Of a stretch of DNA of 64,000 nt, positions 44,583-56,013 are shown one piece after another. The notes under the pieces are model-generated. The model searched no databases. It saw nothing but the letters and a program-made list of their open reading frames with translations, and was not told where the DNA came from. A program made the position numbers and the translations under genes. Source of the DNA: Quercus robur (lineage: Eukaryota; Streptophyta; Magnoliopsida; Fagales; Fagaceae). The stretch spans positions 23,090,782 to 23,154,781 of the forward strand of contig NC_065535.1 in NCBI RefSeq assembly GCF_932294415.1, written 5' to 3'. The number at the start of each line of letters is the position of its first letter. The stretch's first letter is position 1.

Positions 44583-47286
44583 CTATTTCTTTAGTTTTGC
44601 GTCGGCCACGTCCTGGGAAGGCGGAACGAGAACAGCTTCGACGCCCTGGAGGATAGTCCCTTCTGGGGAAGGCTGAACAGGGTCAACATCGGTACTTTTG
44701 GGGACCACAGCAAGGGGAATTGACTCTGGGGGCTGGGCAAGTATGGCTGGCTCCTCAGCATTAGGCATCTGAGTGCCAACCCTGGGCTCAGTAACCTCTT
44801 TGGGTGCCTCAGGATCCGTATGCTGAGATATTTCTATCACATCCTGAAGTTTTCCCTCTTTGAGCGTCTTGCCAGGAGAGCCGCCGACCTGTAAGTCTTC
44901 CGACTGAGTGACCCCTTCCTCGGGTTGGTCACCCATAGCCACGGAGCTGGAGGAAGTAGCCTCACGGATGGCTGTAGGGTAGAATATGTTCTCCGCCTTC
45001 CACAAATCGGATGAAGCATTCACCCCAGCTCGCTTCAATGCCTCTTCCCAAACCTGGGAGCAGTAAAGCCTGCATACTCCAGGAATCTGGGCTTTAAGAA
45101 TGGCTTGGGTTTCAGCTACCCCCGCATTATAACCATCATCCTCGGCCGTTTCCTTGGCAACTTCAGCCTCATTTCTGGCAAACTCGGCCTCCTGCTTGGC
45201 CCTTATGGCTTCGTCACGGGCATACTCTGCCACACCTTTGTCATGCTCGGCCGTGGCCAGCTTTTTACCTAAATCCTTGATCAGGTCTTTAGCTATTTGC
45301 AACTGATCCTCGGTTTCTAGGAGACGTTTTGTTTGGTCTTCGGCCTGTTTTTGGGCGCTAGCTAAGCTCGCCGATGCGCTATCCCTTTCACAGATAGCGA
45401 CTGTTAGGTCAGCCCTGGCCTTGGTGAGGTCATCCTCAGAAGTTTGGAGGGTCTTCGCGGCCGCTAAGCGCTTGGTGCGTTCATTCTCGACCGCCTTACT
45501 CTTATTATTCACCTCTTCCTCCATCCTATAGATGGCCTGGAGAGCCTGGCAAGGGAGATAAATGTATAGTTAAAGACAAACCAGGAGCGAGAGTTAATAA
45601 AGTTTTAGGTTTCAAGAAACCTTACCATGCCCAAGTACCTCTTAGTACTGAGGAAGACCTCCTGCATCCTCATTTTCCTCAGTCCATCCATGTCAGTGGG
45701 AAGTAGCATGGTTCTCCCTAGTGCGTCTGCCACGTAGCCACCCTCGCCATCTCCAAGGTCCCTCATGGATGCAATTTCCAGTAGTGGACTCCAGTGGAGC
45801 ATTGGGGCAGGAAGCCAGGCGCTTGGCGAGGACTGGGCCTCGATCCCCTTTCCCTTGCTTTGAGAGGATTGGACTTCAGTTTCTTTACCCTTACTTTGGT
45901 GTCCAATCTTCAGTTGTTTTGTGCGCGAAGCCTCCTCATTCTCCTTAGAAGGTTGGGATTTTCCCCCGTCCATGGTTTCCTTGCCCTTGGGGCTCCTCTT
46001 TCTCTTTGAATTAGTGCCTTCCGGCCGAGGAGGCAGAGCTGGTTGGGAGGTAGCAGGAAGTTTGGGGCGGGGGGATTGTGGCTGTGACTTGGTGGAAGAT
46101 GACCTAGTCTGGACAATCTGAGGCTGAGGTGGTGGGGAAGGAGCATTGGGTTGTGGCGTTCCCTGCGTATCCTTCCCAGGTTGGCCCTCGAGGAGTTCGA
46201 GTAGGGGGGTCGGGGGCTTTTTCTTGAGTCCCATCTCGGCTTGAGAAGAGGTGCCTACCAATGACAATTCCGCCTCGGACAAGGCTGGGTCACCTATATC
46301 ACCAGAAGGATCCTCGGGTTGGTGGGCTAGGTCAAATACCCCAAAACCTTCCTCGGGCCGATCTAGCTCGCCTTCGTCCTCTGCTACTTGATGAGATGAG
46401 GAAGGGCCCACCGGTGGGATGTTTTCGGGGACAGATGGTTCCTGGGAGATTGAAAATCCTGTCTCGACCACGGTAATTTTTGGAAGCCAAGGACGGCTGG
46501 CGTTGATCACGTGCCTTGCGTCCGCAAATGACTTCTGAACAGGAGGGTACCCTAGTATTTTGTGAGCTGCTCGGACTTGACCATCTCCGTCATTTACGAA
46601 AACTGCTGCTTGTAAGACGGTCTCCAAGTCCGCCCGGTTGACTAAGTGAAAATGCCGTTGGTAGGCGTGTGGATCTACAAAAAGAAAAACACACATGCAT
46701 GGTTAGTTTCCAAACAACATCAGATTAGAATGGCGTTAAGGCTCATCGCCCTTCCATTCCCAGTACCCCACCTGGTTCTCCTTCTACTATGGGGCACGGA
46801 TTGCCATCGTGCCATTCACCAGAGACGATAAGGAAATCCTTGTTTAAATCCCTTGTTGGAGTCAGGGAGGCATTGGATTAATCGAATCCTTTCGTCCCTT
46901 GTCTTCATGTAAAAGGTTTTCCCCTTCAACTTTTGGAGATTATAGCACCAGTTCACATCATGGTGGGTCAGTCTTAACCCCATCTTCTCGTTTAAAGCGT
47001 CCACGCAACCTAGAATCCTAAAAACATTGCCGGCGCACTGGGTGGGGGCTAATCGGAAGTGCCTGAGGTAACCCCTCGTTACCGGCCCCATAGGGATTCT
47101 CATACCCCCCTCTACAAAGGCGAGGATGAGAATTACTACCGCGCCCGTTTCCCTCTTATAATGCCACTCCCCCATCTTACAATGCCTCAGACTTACGTTG
47201 GGAGGAATCCTATAATCGACGATGAACTTATTCATCGCCTCTTCAGTATCGACTAATTTCCTCAGTCTCAATTTAGCCATCTCCAT
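44583..47286 (-). CDS. Antisense retroelement gene (aORF), three exons, coiled-coil protein
   Basis: Function unknown. On the minus strand the start is at 47286 (MEMAKLRLRK). Exon A ends at 46772, exon B is 46674-45626, and exon C is 45545-44583; all introns are GT..AG. A leader intron probably begins at 47389 (GTAAGTTCC). Exon A carries a conserved domain (VEGGMRIPMGPVTRGYLRHF, RILGCVDALNEKMGL, LTHHDVNWCY). Exon B is Pro/Ser/Lys-rich and low complexity, ending YVADALGRTMLLPTDMDGLR. Exon C is an Ala/Glu/Lys coiled coil of about 170 residues followed by an acidic tail. A reading-frame shift near 46850 breaks the end of exon A, so this copy may be non-functional. The domain resembles plant proteins annotated as putative gypsy-type transposon (Transposase_28-like), by recall only. 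Confidence 0.72.
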
Positions 47287-47815
47287 GATTTACTAAACAA
47301 ACCCAACCCGCGATGGGAGAAGAAAGGGAATCAACGAAAAATAAACCCAGAAAAGAGAAAGCACGAGTTAATGGAGGTAGGGAACTTACATAAAAGAGGA
47401 AAGGCGCTTCGGATAGGCTTTTTGTGCTGGAGATAGACTTGAATTTGGACGAAAATTCAGATGAACCCAGAATATACGCGCTAGAACTCTTAAGTGCAAA
47501 ACTGAAGAGACAGATCCGTTCCAAAAAATCTCTTATACTTTCTAGGGTAACTGCACAAATTTTCCCGCCCATAAAGACCAAGGGATCACGACCGTTCGAT
47601 CTTCATCATGCCGTAGAACGTGGGAAACACAAAGCCGCCCGTATTTAATGAGGCCACGTTTCGCCTTCCAAAGGCTCTAGGAACGTGTCTCGGGCAGATA
47701 AAAAGTCTCGGGAACCGATAGGTGACAAGGATGGACAGGCATTGGCAGATGTATGATGTCATCAAAACCCTCCTATCCATCTGAGGAGTCGGATAGCAGG
47801 ATTTTGAGGGGCTAT

Positions 47816-48516
47816 TGTAGGGCCGGGGAGCTTATGATCCGGCCCACGCTCTATCCGGGCTCAGGGCCCGTGCCGAGGAGGTAGTGTGCCAAGGACGAGT
47901 GATCAAAGGCCGATGGGTTAAGGGGAATAGCTGAGAACGACCCTATCCTCGGCACTCCAAGACTTTGATGAGAAGAGCAACATCTTAGTGAAGGATATCC
48001 CCAAATAGTCCCCTGAAGGGGATGTGAGTGGAATAGGGCCCACGTGGAGGTACGGTGCAAAATAGGTTCAAGGAAAATACGTCCCCTCTGCATTAAATGC
48101 GCCGGGCAGTGTCTTGATCATGTTAATGAGAAAAGACGCTTGGATGGTGTAACTTCGATCCTCGCAACTAACAGAAAGTAAGAGGGGACAGCTGATGGGA
48201 TAGGTACAGAAGTAAGCACCTGCCTGACCAACAAGTGGAGGGCTAAGATCAACCAAGAAGGACTATATAATGTAAAAGTTAGTGCACCAAGAGGGGGCTG
48301 GGAAAAATGACCAAAAACCAGAGCCTTCCAGCCTGCCTCCAGGAGAAAGACTCCTAGGACGAAGACGACTTAACCATGTATGAACACCACGAAAAACCCA
48401 CCGTCTGGTGACCAAGGCCTAGCCTTTCAAACCCACGCTCTACAAATGATATTGTTTGGGCCTTTTTACGTGCGAACCTAACACCATTGCGGGTCGTTAC
48501 AAATCGTGTCCTTACA
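47816..48516 (+). repeat. 3' LTR of the antisense-gene element
   Basis: It starts TGTAGGGCCGGGGAGC and ends GTCCTTACA. It is the same length as the 5' LTR, differing at about 30 positions, mostly C/T and G/A transitions, as expected from decay of methylated DNA. Confidence 0.92.
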
Positions 48517-48616
48517 ATCAACAAACTAGGTCACATGTTTAAGCTTTGTTTATTTAATTGTTGAACATGCTTGAGTTTGCTCACCATCTACTTAATTATA
48601 TATATTTTTTTTTTGA

Positions 48617-49035
48617 AAAATTACACTTTATTGCCTTAAACTATACCTCATATTACACTTTTTATCCTAAATTTTTTTAATGCACATTTTGCACCATAAA
48701 CTATGACCCATATTATACTTTGCACCCTAACGTTAAGTGTGTTAACTTGGATTAAAATTCAAAGTTTAGAGCGCAAAGTGTAATTAGAAGTATAGTTTAT
48801 GATGGTAAAGTGTAATTTATCTTTTGTTTTTAAAGGATTGAGAAGAGGGAAAATTAGGTATTTTTATATAGTGTCATATTTTTTTCATCAAAGTTAACGG
48901 CAAATTTGATGTTGGGGTGCAAAGTGTAACAAGAATTATAATTTTAGGGTGCAAAATATGCATTTCAAAAGTTTAGGGTGCAAAGTGTAATAAGGGGTAT
49001 AGTTTAGAATGGTAAAGTGTAATTTCCCCCCATTT
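48617..49035. mobile_element. MULE-like inverted-repeat element
   Basis: The left end (AAATTACACTTTATTGCCTT at about 48625) mirrors the right end (GGTAAAGTGTAATTTCCCCC at about 49011). TTGCACCATAAACTATGACC and its inverse-type text recur inside, including TATAGTTTATGATGGTAAAG at 48792. The internal mirror suggests nested or rearranged terminal repeats. No clean 9-bp duplication was found. Confidence 0.5.
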
Positions 49036-49039
49036 TTAT

Positions 49040-49189
49040 GGAGTTTCAATCTATGACATCTGCCTCTGTGATTTTGCTTTTTATCATCAGATCAAGATAC
49101 CAATTGGTTTTTAGTATATGCGGAGATTGAATCCCAAATTTCTTATTTAACCATTAGAGATTTTACCAATTGAGTTAACTGGAACCCAC
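49040..49189 (-). mobile_element. SINE, same family as 3437-3597
   Basis: The minus strand starts GGGTTCCAGTTAACTCAATT and has GGGATTCAATCTCCGCATAT, then ACTAAAAACCAATTGGTATC, closely matching the first copy. Target duplications were not resolved. Confidence 0.7.
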
Positions 49190-50986
49190 TTATTATTTTT
49201 TTAGTATGTATTAAAACACCACTACTAAAAAATTTTATACATTCACAAATCTCTACTAATAATTAATAAATAAATTATATTATTTGAGGTACTCAAATAA
49301 AATTATTTTTGTTTATGAATTTATACAAATTAAATCTATCAATTGTATTGTTAAAAATTATATATAGTTTTTACACAATATACTATTTATATTATCAATA
49401 AATTACAAATACTACTTTGATAACTTAGGAATTTAGTTAAAACGTTACTTGACACAATATCAAGTTCATATAAGCAATTTTATACATGTATACTTATAAA
49501 TGTATAATATTAGATATATTCAATTAAGGCTCATACATAACAGTTTGTTCATAAACACATTATTATATTTGAGTTAGACTTGTTTACTAAATAGACCAAC
49601 AAAAGTACAAGTTTTTATTGTTTTTCCCAAACCAAGTTGAGCCTAAGATGCAAGTTAAACAACTTCTACTACTCCTAAAGGTGTGTATGGATTAGGTTGA
49701 CTCGAGTTGAGGGGATTTTTCAATGTAACTCATCATGATGGGTTAAAAAAATTCTAACCCAACTCAGCCCGTCACAAGGGTTCAATAGTTATTTTATTAT
49801 TATTATTATTATTAAATTGAGCAGTACAAAATATCTCACTTGCTACTTGAGCTGATAAATAAAATATACATGAACTAATATTTCAACTCAATTATAAACA
49901 AAATATATTCAACTGAGTTGATAAACAAAATATACGTGAACTAGTATCCCAACTCAGTTAAAAATAAATAGGAGTGGAGTAGGAGTGAGAGTGAGAGGCA
50001 GTAGAAAGAGAAATAAGATTGTTAGGGTTTGTGAGGCAATTGGATTTTATATAGGAAGAGCTGAATAGGGAAAAAAATTAAATAAAAAATTATTAACTAT
50101 ATAATATATTTTAAATATATATATATATATATTAAATAGATATAATTTAAAATTTAAATATTCGGGTCGAGTTAGGCGAGTTTGTGATTATCATGTCCAA
50201 AACTCAACCCGACTAACTGTTAAAAAAATTTGCATAACCCAACCTAACCCGCTAACCCCTAAAAATCGACCCAATCCGGTGGGTTGGGTTGGTTCAAGTC
50301 AATTTTGGCGGGTTGATGGGTTGGCTACAAACCGGTAACTACACCTAAGACTATAGAGAGACATAGCATAAGTGGATAAAAAAAAAAGAAAAAAAAAGAA
50401 TGTTGGTGCATTCAAATAGCCAAGCATGAGATAAGACATTAAAACCCAACACAAAAAAATGAACATAAAACTGGCATGATTGAAAAATTTTGACATAAAT
50501 AAAATAATAACATTAGAGGATGTGTTTTTTTTTTTTTTTTTTTTAATCTAGATTTAAATCTTGGTCTTATTATTGAGTTTGTTAGGGACAATGGTTAAGA
50601 TAGAATTCCTAATGTTGTAACTATGCAAGATATGAAACTCTCTAAATAAAAAATATAAAAAAATACTCCTTAAATCTTTTATTAGAATATCGATTTCTAA
50701 GCTGGAAAGTATATCATTTTATCATTTTTATGTCATATTTTCTCTAAATAATATATAATTTTGTTTTAGATAAGTTCTACTCCTAATACTAAACAGATAG
50801 TTCTATATAAAAATATAATTATAATTACCAATAATGAATAATTATCTTAATTATCCAATTCTATTAAAAAAAAGAGCTTTTTCTTTTTTGGCACGTTGGT
50901 TGGAGAGAGAGAGAGAGAATAGGGAAGAGAGGGGGCAAGTGGCAGAGAATAATTCCGAAAGATTATCCTGTTCCTGTTCCGAAAGA

Positions 50987-50994
50987 GTATATTC
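50987..50994. promoter_or_regulatory. P1BS site 1 (PHR1 binding)
   Basis: GTATATTC fits the palindromic P1BS consensus GNATATNC. It lies 186 bases upstream of the SPX start codon. PHR1-type MYB-CC factors bind this site and activate SPX genes during phosphate starvation. Confidence 0.55.
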
Positions 50995-51015
50995 CCGAAT
51001 TCACACCTTCCTTCC

Positions 51016-51023
51016 GAATATTC
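51016..51023. promoter_or_regulatory. P1BS site 2 (PHR1 binding)
   Basis: GAATATTC fits GNATATNC and lies 22 bases after site 1. Two close P1BS sites ahead of an SPX gene are what family knowledge predicts. Confidence 0.6.
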
Positions 51024-51179
51024 CAATCTCAACAACATGAGATACAGATAACTATAAACATACCAACATCAACAACAGTGTTGTTCTTATCAAATATATA
51101 TAATCATATATATAATAACTATCCATTATCGAACCTTTGCAAACTGCAATCTCTGGTTTTGTGGCGGCGCGGCGACAAC

Positions 51180-54100
51180 ATGAAGTTCTGGAAAATCCTA
51201 AGCAACCTTATCGAGGAAACTTTGCCTGAGTGGCGAGACAAGTTCTTGTCCTACAAGGACCTCAAAAAGCAGCTTAAGCTTATTTACCCGACCCATCAAC
51301 CCAACAATAAACGCCGCAGATTGGACCACCCCATTTCCACAGCCGACGAAGAAAGCGAGACCCAGGTGTCGAAGGAGCTCGTCGATTTTCTCAGGCTTTT
51401 GGAGGTCGAGATCGACAAGTTCAACGCTTTCTTTGTCGACAAGGAGGAGGAGTACGTTATTAGATGGAAGGTAATGTGTTTTTTTTTGTCTTTTAGAGAC
51501 ATGGGAAATTGAGGAATTGTTTGTTTATGGGTACTTTCCTTTTTAGAATGTTATGGAGGATTGAGTTTTTCTTTGCGAGCGTTTGCGTTTTTGGGTTTTT
51601 AAATGTTTTGAAGTATTTTTGTTTTTAATGGCAATTTAAATGACCATATTGAATATGAGATTCGGATGTGGTCCCTGCAACAAGATATCATGAATGAAGA
51701 AGAATAATTGGAAAGCTGATATTTAAAAATAAAAAATAAAAAATGGGTTTGTTTTTGGTTTTTGTGAAAATGAAAGCAATGGGAAGCAGATGAGATTGCT
51801 TGATTGATCTATATTTTGTTCTTATAGTTCATGGTCTGCTCTGGTTTTAAGTGCAAGAGTCATTTTGTTATGACAATATTGACTAGCAAAAGAACACAAA
51901 AGAGACAATAGTCTAGCTCACTACACCAGGAGTTGTAGCTTAAAACCCCTCATACAAATACTGCAATCTGCCTGCCTTAATCAAATTATCATTCCCATTT
52001 CTTGGTTTACTGCCCAATCAATAATGATTTCCATTCCTTGAGGAAAGAGGATGGTTAACCATTTCATATTCTTTGATTTGTTCAATGTCATTGTGTCTAT
52101 ATGGTATATTATAATTTGCATTCCACAATTAATGCTTTGCTAGTTCTTACACTTTAATCAATTCCGATTTCCGTTATATTAGTTTTTTTAAGTTTCCATG
52201 TCCCTTGAGGTGCTCTTATATAATCTAAATTAATTTCTTTCCCAATTGATCTGCATGTATGTTCAAGTACTTGTTTGTCCTACGAAATCATGCATTCTTA
52301 GCACCACCATCTAAGCATCATATTTGATGGCACTAAACACCTTGCTCTTCACATGATTTATTTGTGTTTTTCAAGGTCTCTGGAAATTTCTACATTTACC
52401 TTCTTCTTCTTCTTTTTTTTTTTTGATTCTTTACATATGTGGAATACATTGATTGCTTTGGGGCATGCCCTTTGGCAAGGAAAGGATTTAATATGCATGG
52501 GCAAGTGTTCTAAAGTGATCTATTAAAATACTTGTTTGGGCTTGTGGTTGGAATGTAGGAGCTGCAAGATGGTATAGCAAAGGCCAAAGATTCAAGCGAA
52601 GAGTTGATTGAAGTAGGGAGAGAAGTAGTGGATTTTCACGGAGAGATGATTCTCTTAGAGAATTACAGTGCACTTAACTACACAGGTGCTTCTCTCTTTC
52701 CTGGATGTGTAGGGCCATGTCATTAGTGAATAAATAAGTAATATATGGTCAATAGAGATGTGTGGTCTGGACTAACTTCAAATTCTGATTGTGCAAATGC
52801 TTGTGAGAAATAACCAATCATTGATTCTTGTAATTATAGATATGCAAAATAATACTAATAAGCTAGAACTAATCCAACAAACTGTTAGTATCATATAAGA
52901 TAGCATACCATGTTTACATGTAGGTCAATATAGACAATGTGGTGAGATAAACTTGTGAAATATCATGGGTTGAATTTTGAATTTTTGATCCTTGACAATT
53001 ATTGCAAGAAAAACTTGAGTAACCATATATTGTTTCTCCTTTGAAGTAGCTGAAACCCTTAGTAGCATAGGAAGATGCTAATTCTATGAAAATATTTATA
53101 AATTTTTTTTAAGGCAGAATGGCTTTTAAGAGAGTGAGTGTTGGAAGCCTTCAGTGATTTTTTACCTTCATATGATTAGCATGAACTAATCTAGCACTGA
53201 AAAATGCATACATTACATGCAGAATGTCATACTTGAATATAAATTCCATTTTGAGAGTGTGAGGGTGTGGGAGCCTATTTCTCTTGATCCGTCTTAATTT
53301 TTTCCTACAAATTGATCAGAATTCTTGTACTAAAAAAGTGGCTTATTTAATGTTTATGAGAATATTTTGGCATCCTCTTATACTAAGCAAACATAGACTT
53401 CCTCAAGTTGGCAAAAATGAGTGTCCCTTGATGCAAGCATCAAGGATCTTACGATGGTCATGAATATGTAACTTAACACCCATTTGTTACAAAATTTGTA
53501 TTTTTTGCTGAATTTTTCTTTGGGGAAAGAGAAACATGAATGAAGCTGACAAAAAGGAGAAAAACATTTTGATGAATAACAGTTGCTATGTCACAAATTA
53601 ATGTGATTGATGTTTGGGCATGATTGGTTTCTTGGATTACATTATTGTACATTTGCTAGGCTGCTGTCTATGTGTTCAAGATAGGGAAAAAAGGGGTAGC
53701 TGCATCCTGAAGGAAGGGTTGCAAGAGAATAAATTTAAAATCCAGTTGATAGAAAAACTAATTGGATCAGTTGAAAATCCAGGTTAAGTTTAATTTGTAT
53801 ATAGTTAGCAAGCCTGATATGATATGAGATAAATATGCAAAATTAGATGTCATGAAGAGAAACATTTTTTGGGAGGCCTGGAGGAGAAATTGATCAACAA
53901 ATGGATGGTTAATATTTGACTGTCAGCTCTTGTGACCTCTTTTTTATTTATTTTAAATTTAGATTCTGACAACATAGTGCGCATTTCTTTTCTTTCCTAG
54001 TAATAGCTGTGATATGATATACACAGGATTAGTGAAGATACTGAAGAAATATGACAAGCGAAGCGGTGCTCTTGTTCGCCTGCCTTTTATCCAAAAAGTC

Positions 54101-54466
54101 TTGCAAGAACCATTCTTCTCAACTGATGTGCTTAACAATCTTGTGAAAGAGTGTGAATGTGTGCTTGATAATCTTTTCTCCAAGAATGATGACCCATCAG
54201 GCTGTCCTGAAGCAACCAATAAGGAAGAAGGGAATGATCCCAAGGCTGCGACTGAAAGTAAACAAAAACAACTTAAAGTTCCCAAAGAACTCGCAGAAAT
54301 CGAGACTATGGAGAGCATGTACATGAAGCTAACGTTATCAGCATTGCGTGCCGTAAAAGAGATTCGGAGTGGAAGCTCAACAGTGAGTGAGTTTTCATTG
54401 CCCCCTCTGCAAAACAATGCAACGGAGTTGAAAAATATTCCTCTCCTAGAACAAGCAGCCAAATAG
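51180..54466 (+). CDS. SPX1: SPX-domain protein, SPX1/SPX2 type
   Basis: Stand-alone SPX proteins bind inositol pyrophosphates when phosphate is plentiful and then hold PHR1 off DNA in the nucleus. Exons are 51180-51470, 52559-52685 and 54027-54466 (TAG 54464-54466), giving 285 aa; introns are GT..AG. The N-terminus MKFWKILSNLIEETLPEWRD and KFLSYKDLKKQLK carries the lysine-rich InsP-binding helix. The domain continues with KFNAFFVDKEEEYVIRWK, then ENYSALNYTG, LVKILKKYDKRSGALVRLPF and QKVLQEPFF. The C-terminus has VPKELAEIETMESMYMKLTL and SALRAVKEIRSGSSTVSEFS, typical of SPX1/SPX2. No EXS, MFS or RING domain follows. Two P1BS sites lie upstream. Whether it is SPX1 or SPX2 cannot be told. Confidence 0.92.
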
Positions 54467-56013
54467 TTATAGAGTAATTCTCTCTCTCCCCTTCCCTTGT
54501 ACATTTCCCTTTCCATTGTCACTGGATACCAACACAATTGTATGCTAATAACCACTTTCTGGATGGTACTTTGGAAAATCTTTTTTCCCTCTTTTGTAGA
54601 GAATTTCAGATCTTGGTATGCTTTTGATCTATTTTTTCAAAATGATGTTTTTAGCTTGAATATTAAGGACCACTACTTATTGAAATCTGACTATAATCGG
54701 TTTGTGCAATGGAGGATCTTTCCTACTTTTGTTTTTTCAATGTGAAATGAGGTGAACAATAGCATGCAGAGAAAAATTTTGGTTTGCCATTGATTTTTCC
54801 TTTGCCAAACCATTTGTTGTAGATGTGGCTATCTGGGCTGTGGCTATGTCTAGTTTTGGAGTTTGGATGGGCTTTGATTTTGATGAAAAGTAACCGGACG
54901 AATTCATTGAGATTGTATTTCTCTCTGATAATTTTAATCATTATTATTTGATTCTCATTTTCTGCTTTTGGCAAAATTTTTAGGGTTGTTTCTCGCGCTA
55001 GCATGTTGTCTTGCGGCTTGTTACGTTTAGGTGCCACTGTCAGTGCATTCAGTTTTTGCTTTTAGACACTGATGTATCATATATCTCTTGCTAGGGTGTC
55101 CACCCCTGTAAGAGAGATTTAGTATATCACCGTGATACTAAATACCTTCTCCAGTGCATTAGCCCGCCCTCTTCTTTCTTTATTCTTATTGAACTGCTTG
55201 CTGGTAATTGTTTTTGGCATCTGAGAATGCAATCCTCTTTCTGTGTCATCAACACCCGAAAATATGATAAGAAAAATGAAACAGGGAAACAAAAAGGGGG
55301 TAGAGCTGAAAAAAATAAAAAAAAAAGGAGTAGAGCCCAAGTTTTTAGATTAAGTAAAAACGTCGAAGGTGTAGTCTCCCTCAACAAATTTGTAATTATT
55401 ATTTATGTTTATTAAAAACAAAAACCAAAAAACAAAAATGAGTGGAACAACAGGACATGTTGCTTCTCCACATATTTTTTGCAAAGTGAATAAACGAAAA
55501 AAAGAGTATGTTGGGGTCTGTAGAAAAGAAAAAGAGAGAGAATGTTGTTCAATGGTCAAGAGTATGTTACTGTTTCCAGACGTTCAATATTCATATCACT
55601 CTCTCCCAACTATTGAATTTTTATTTTTATTTTTAAATTTGTTCAATAGACATTTCTATTTCTGTAAAATAGTTCCCAAATAATGAATCTCCAGTAACAA
55701 GTGGGGCAGTGTTCGGTATCATAAGCAGAAGGTCATCAGAGTTCAACTACAACCGCTACCTGGCATGTTCCTTGTGGTCATTCTACCATTCCATCAACCC
55801 ACAATCTCAAAGACTTCAAAGTTCCAACCTAACTTCTCACAAACATACTCCCAAATTCCCAATGCACTTGTCATGACCAACCCATTGCCATTATACTAAA
55901 GCTTTATTTTAGTTAGCACATTTCCAATGAACCTATTATAACTACCCCCACAAACTCTTAGAAACAAGACAGAGAACTTAGTGTTCGATTCTCCCCCCGC
56001 CTTTGTAAGAACA
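54467..56013. other. Flank between SPX and carboxylesterase genes
   Basis: It contains the SPX 3' UTR and the carboxylesterase promoter. No other gene was recognised. Overlapping short frames at 55119-55683 lack signatures. Confidence 0.5.

Larger units (their letters stand above)
42558..48516 (+). mobile_element. Non-autonomous gypsy-type LTR element with an antisense gene
   Basis: Two 701-base LTRs (42558-43258, 47816-48516) differ at about 30 sites, roughly 4%. ATCAA is duplicated at 42553-42557 and 48517-48521. A primer-binding site TTGGCGCCGTCTATGGG follows the left LTR (43260-43276) and a polypurine tract TTTTGAGGGGCTAT precedes the right one (47802-47815), so the element reads on +. 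The 4.6-kb interior has no gag, protease, reverse transcriptase or integrase. It holds nine ~80-bp repeats and a spliced gene on the opposite strand. Extra antisense ORFs are known in Tat-lineage gypsy elements, and I infer this is a relative that lost gag-pol. Confidence 0.9.
48522..50930. other. Repeat-rich intergenic DNA upstream of the SPX gene
   Basis: No gene recognised. Besides the two elements listed separately, 49680-50345 contains inverted GGGTTGGGTT / AACCCAAC words (ends AAGGTGTGTATGG and TAACTACACCT), probably a non-autonomous DNA transposon whose borders I cannot fix. Confidence 0.4.

Noticed and set aside
45721-46476. Plus-strand frames opposite the antisense gene
   Set aside because: They are shadows of the proline/serine-rich exon B; the minus strand has the conserved splice sites and the shared domain.
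55981-56013. N-terminal extension of the carboxylesterase frame
   Set aside because: The frame is open upstream but has no ATG before 56014; family members start near the PGFLQVFSDG block, as this one does from 56014.
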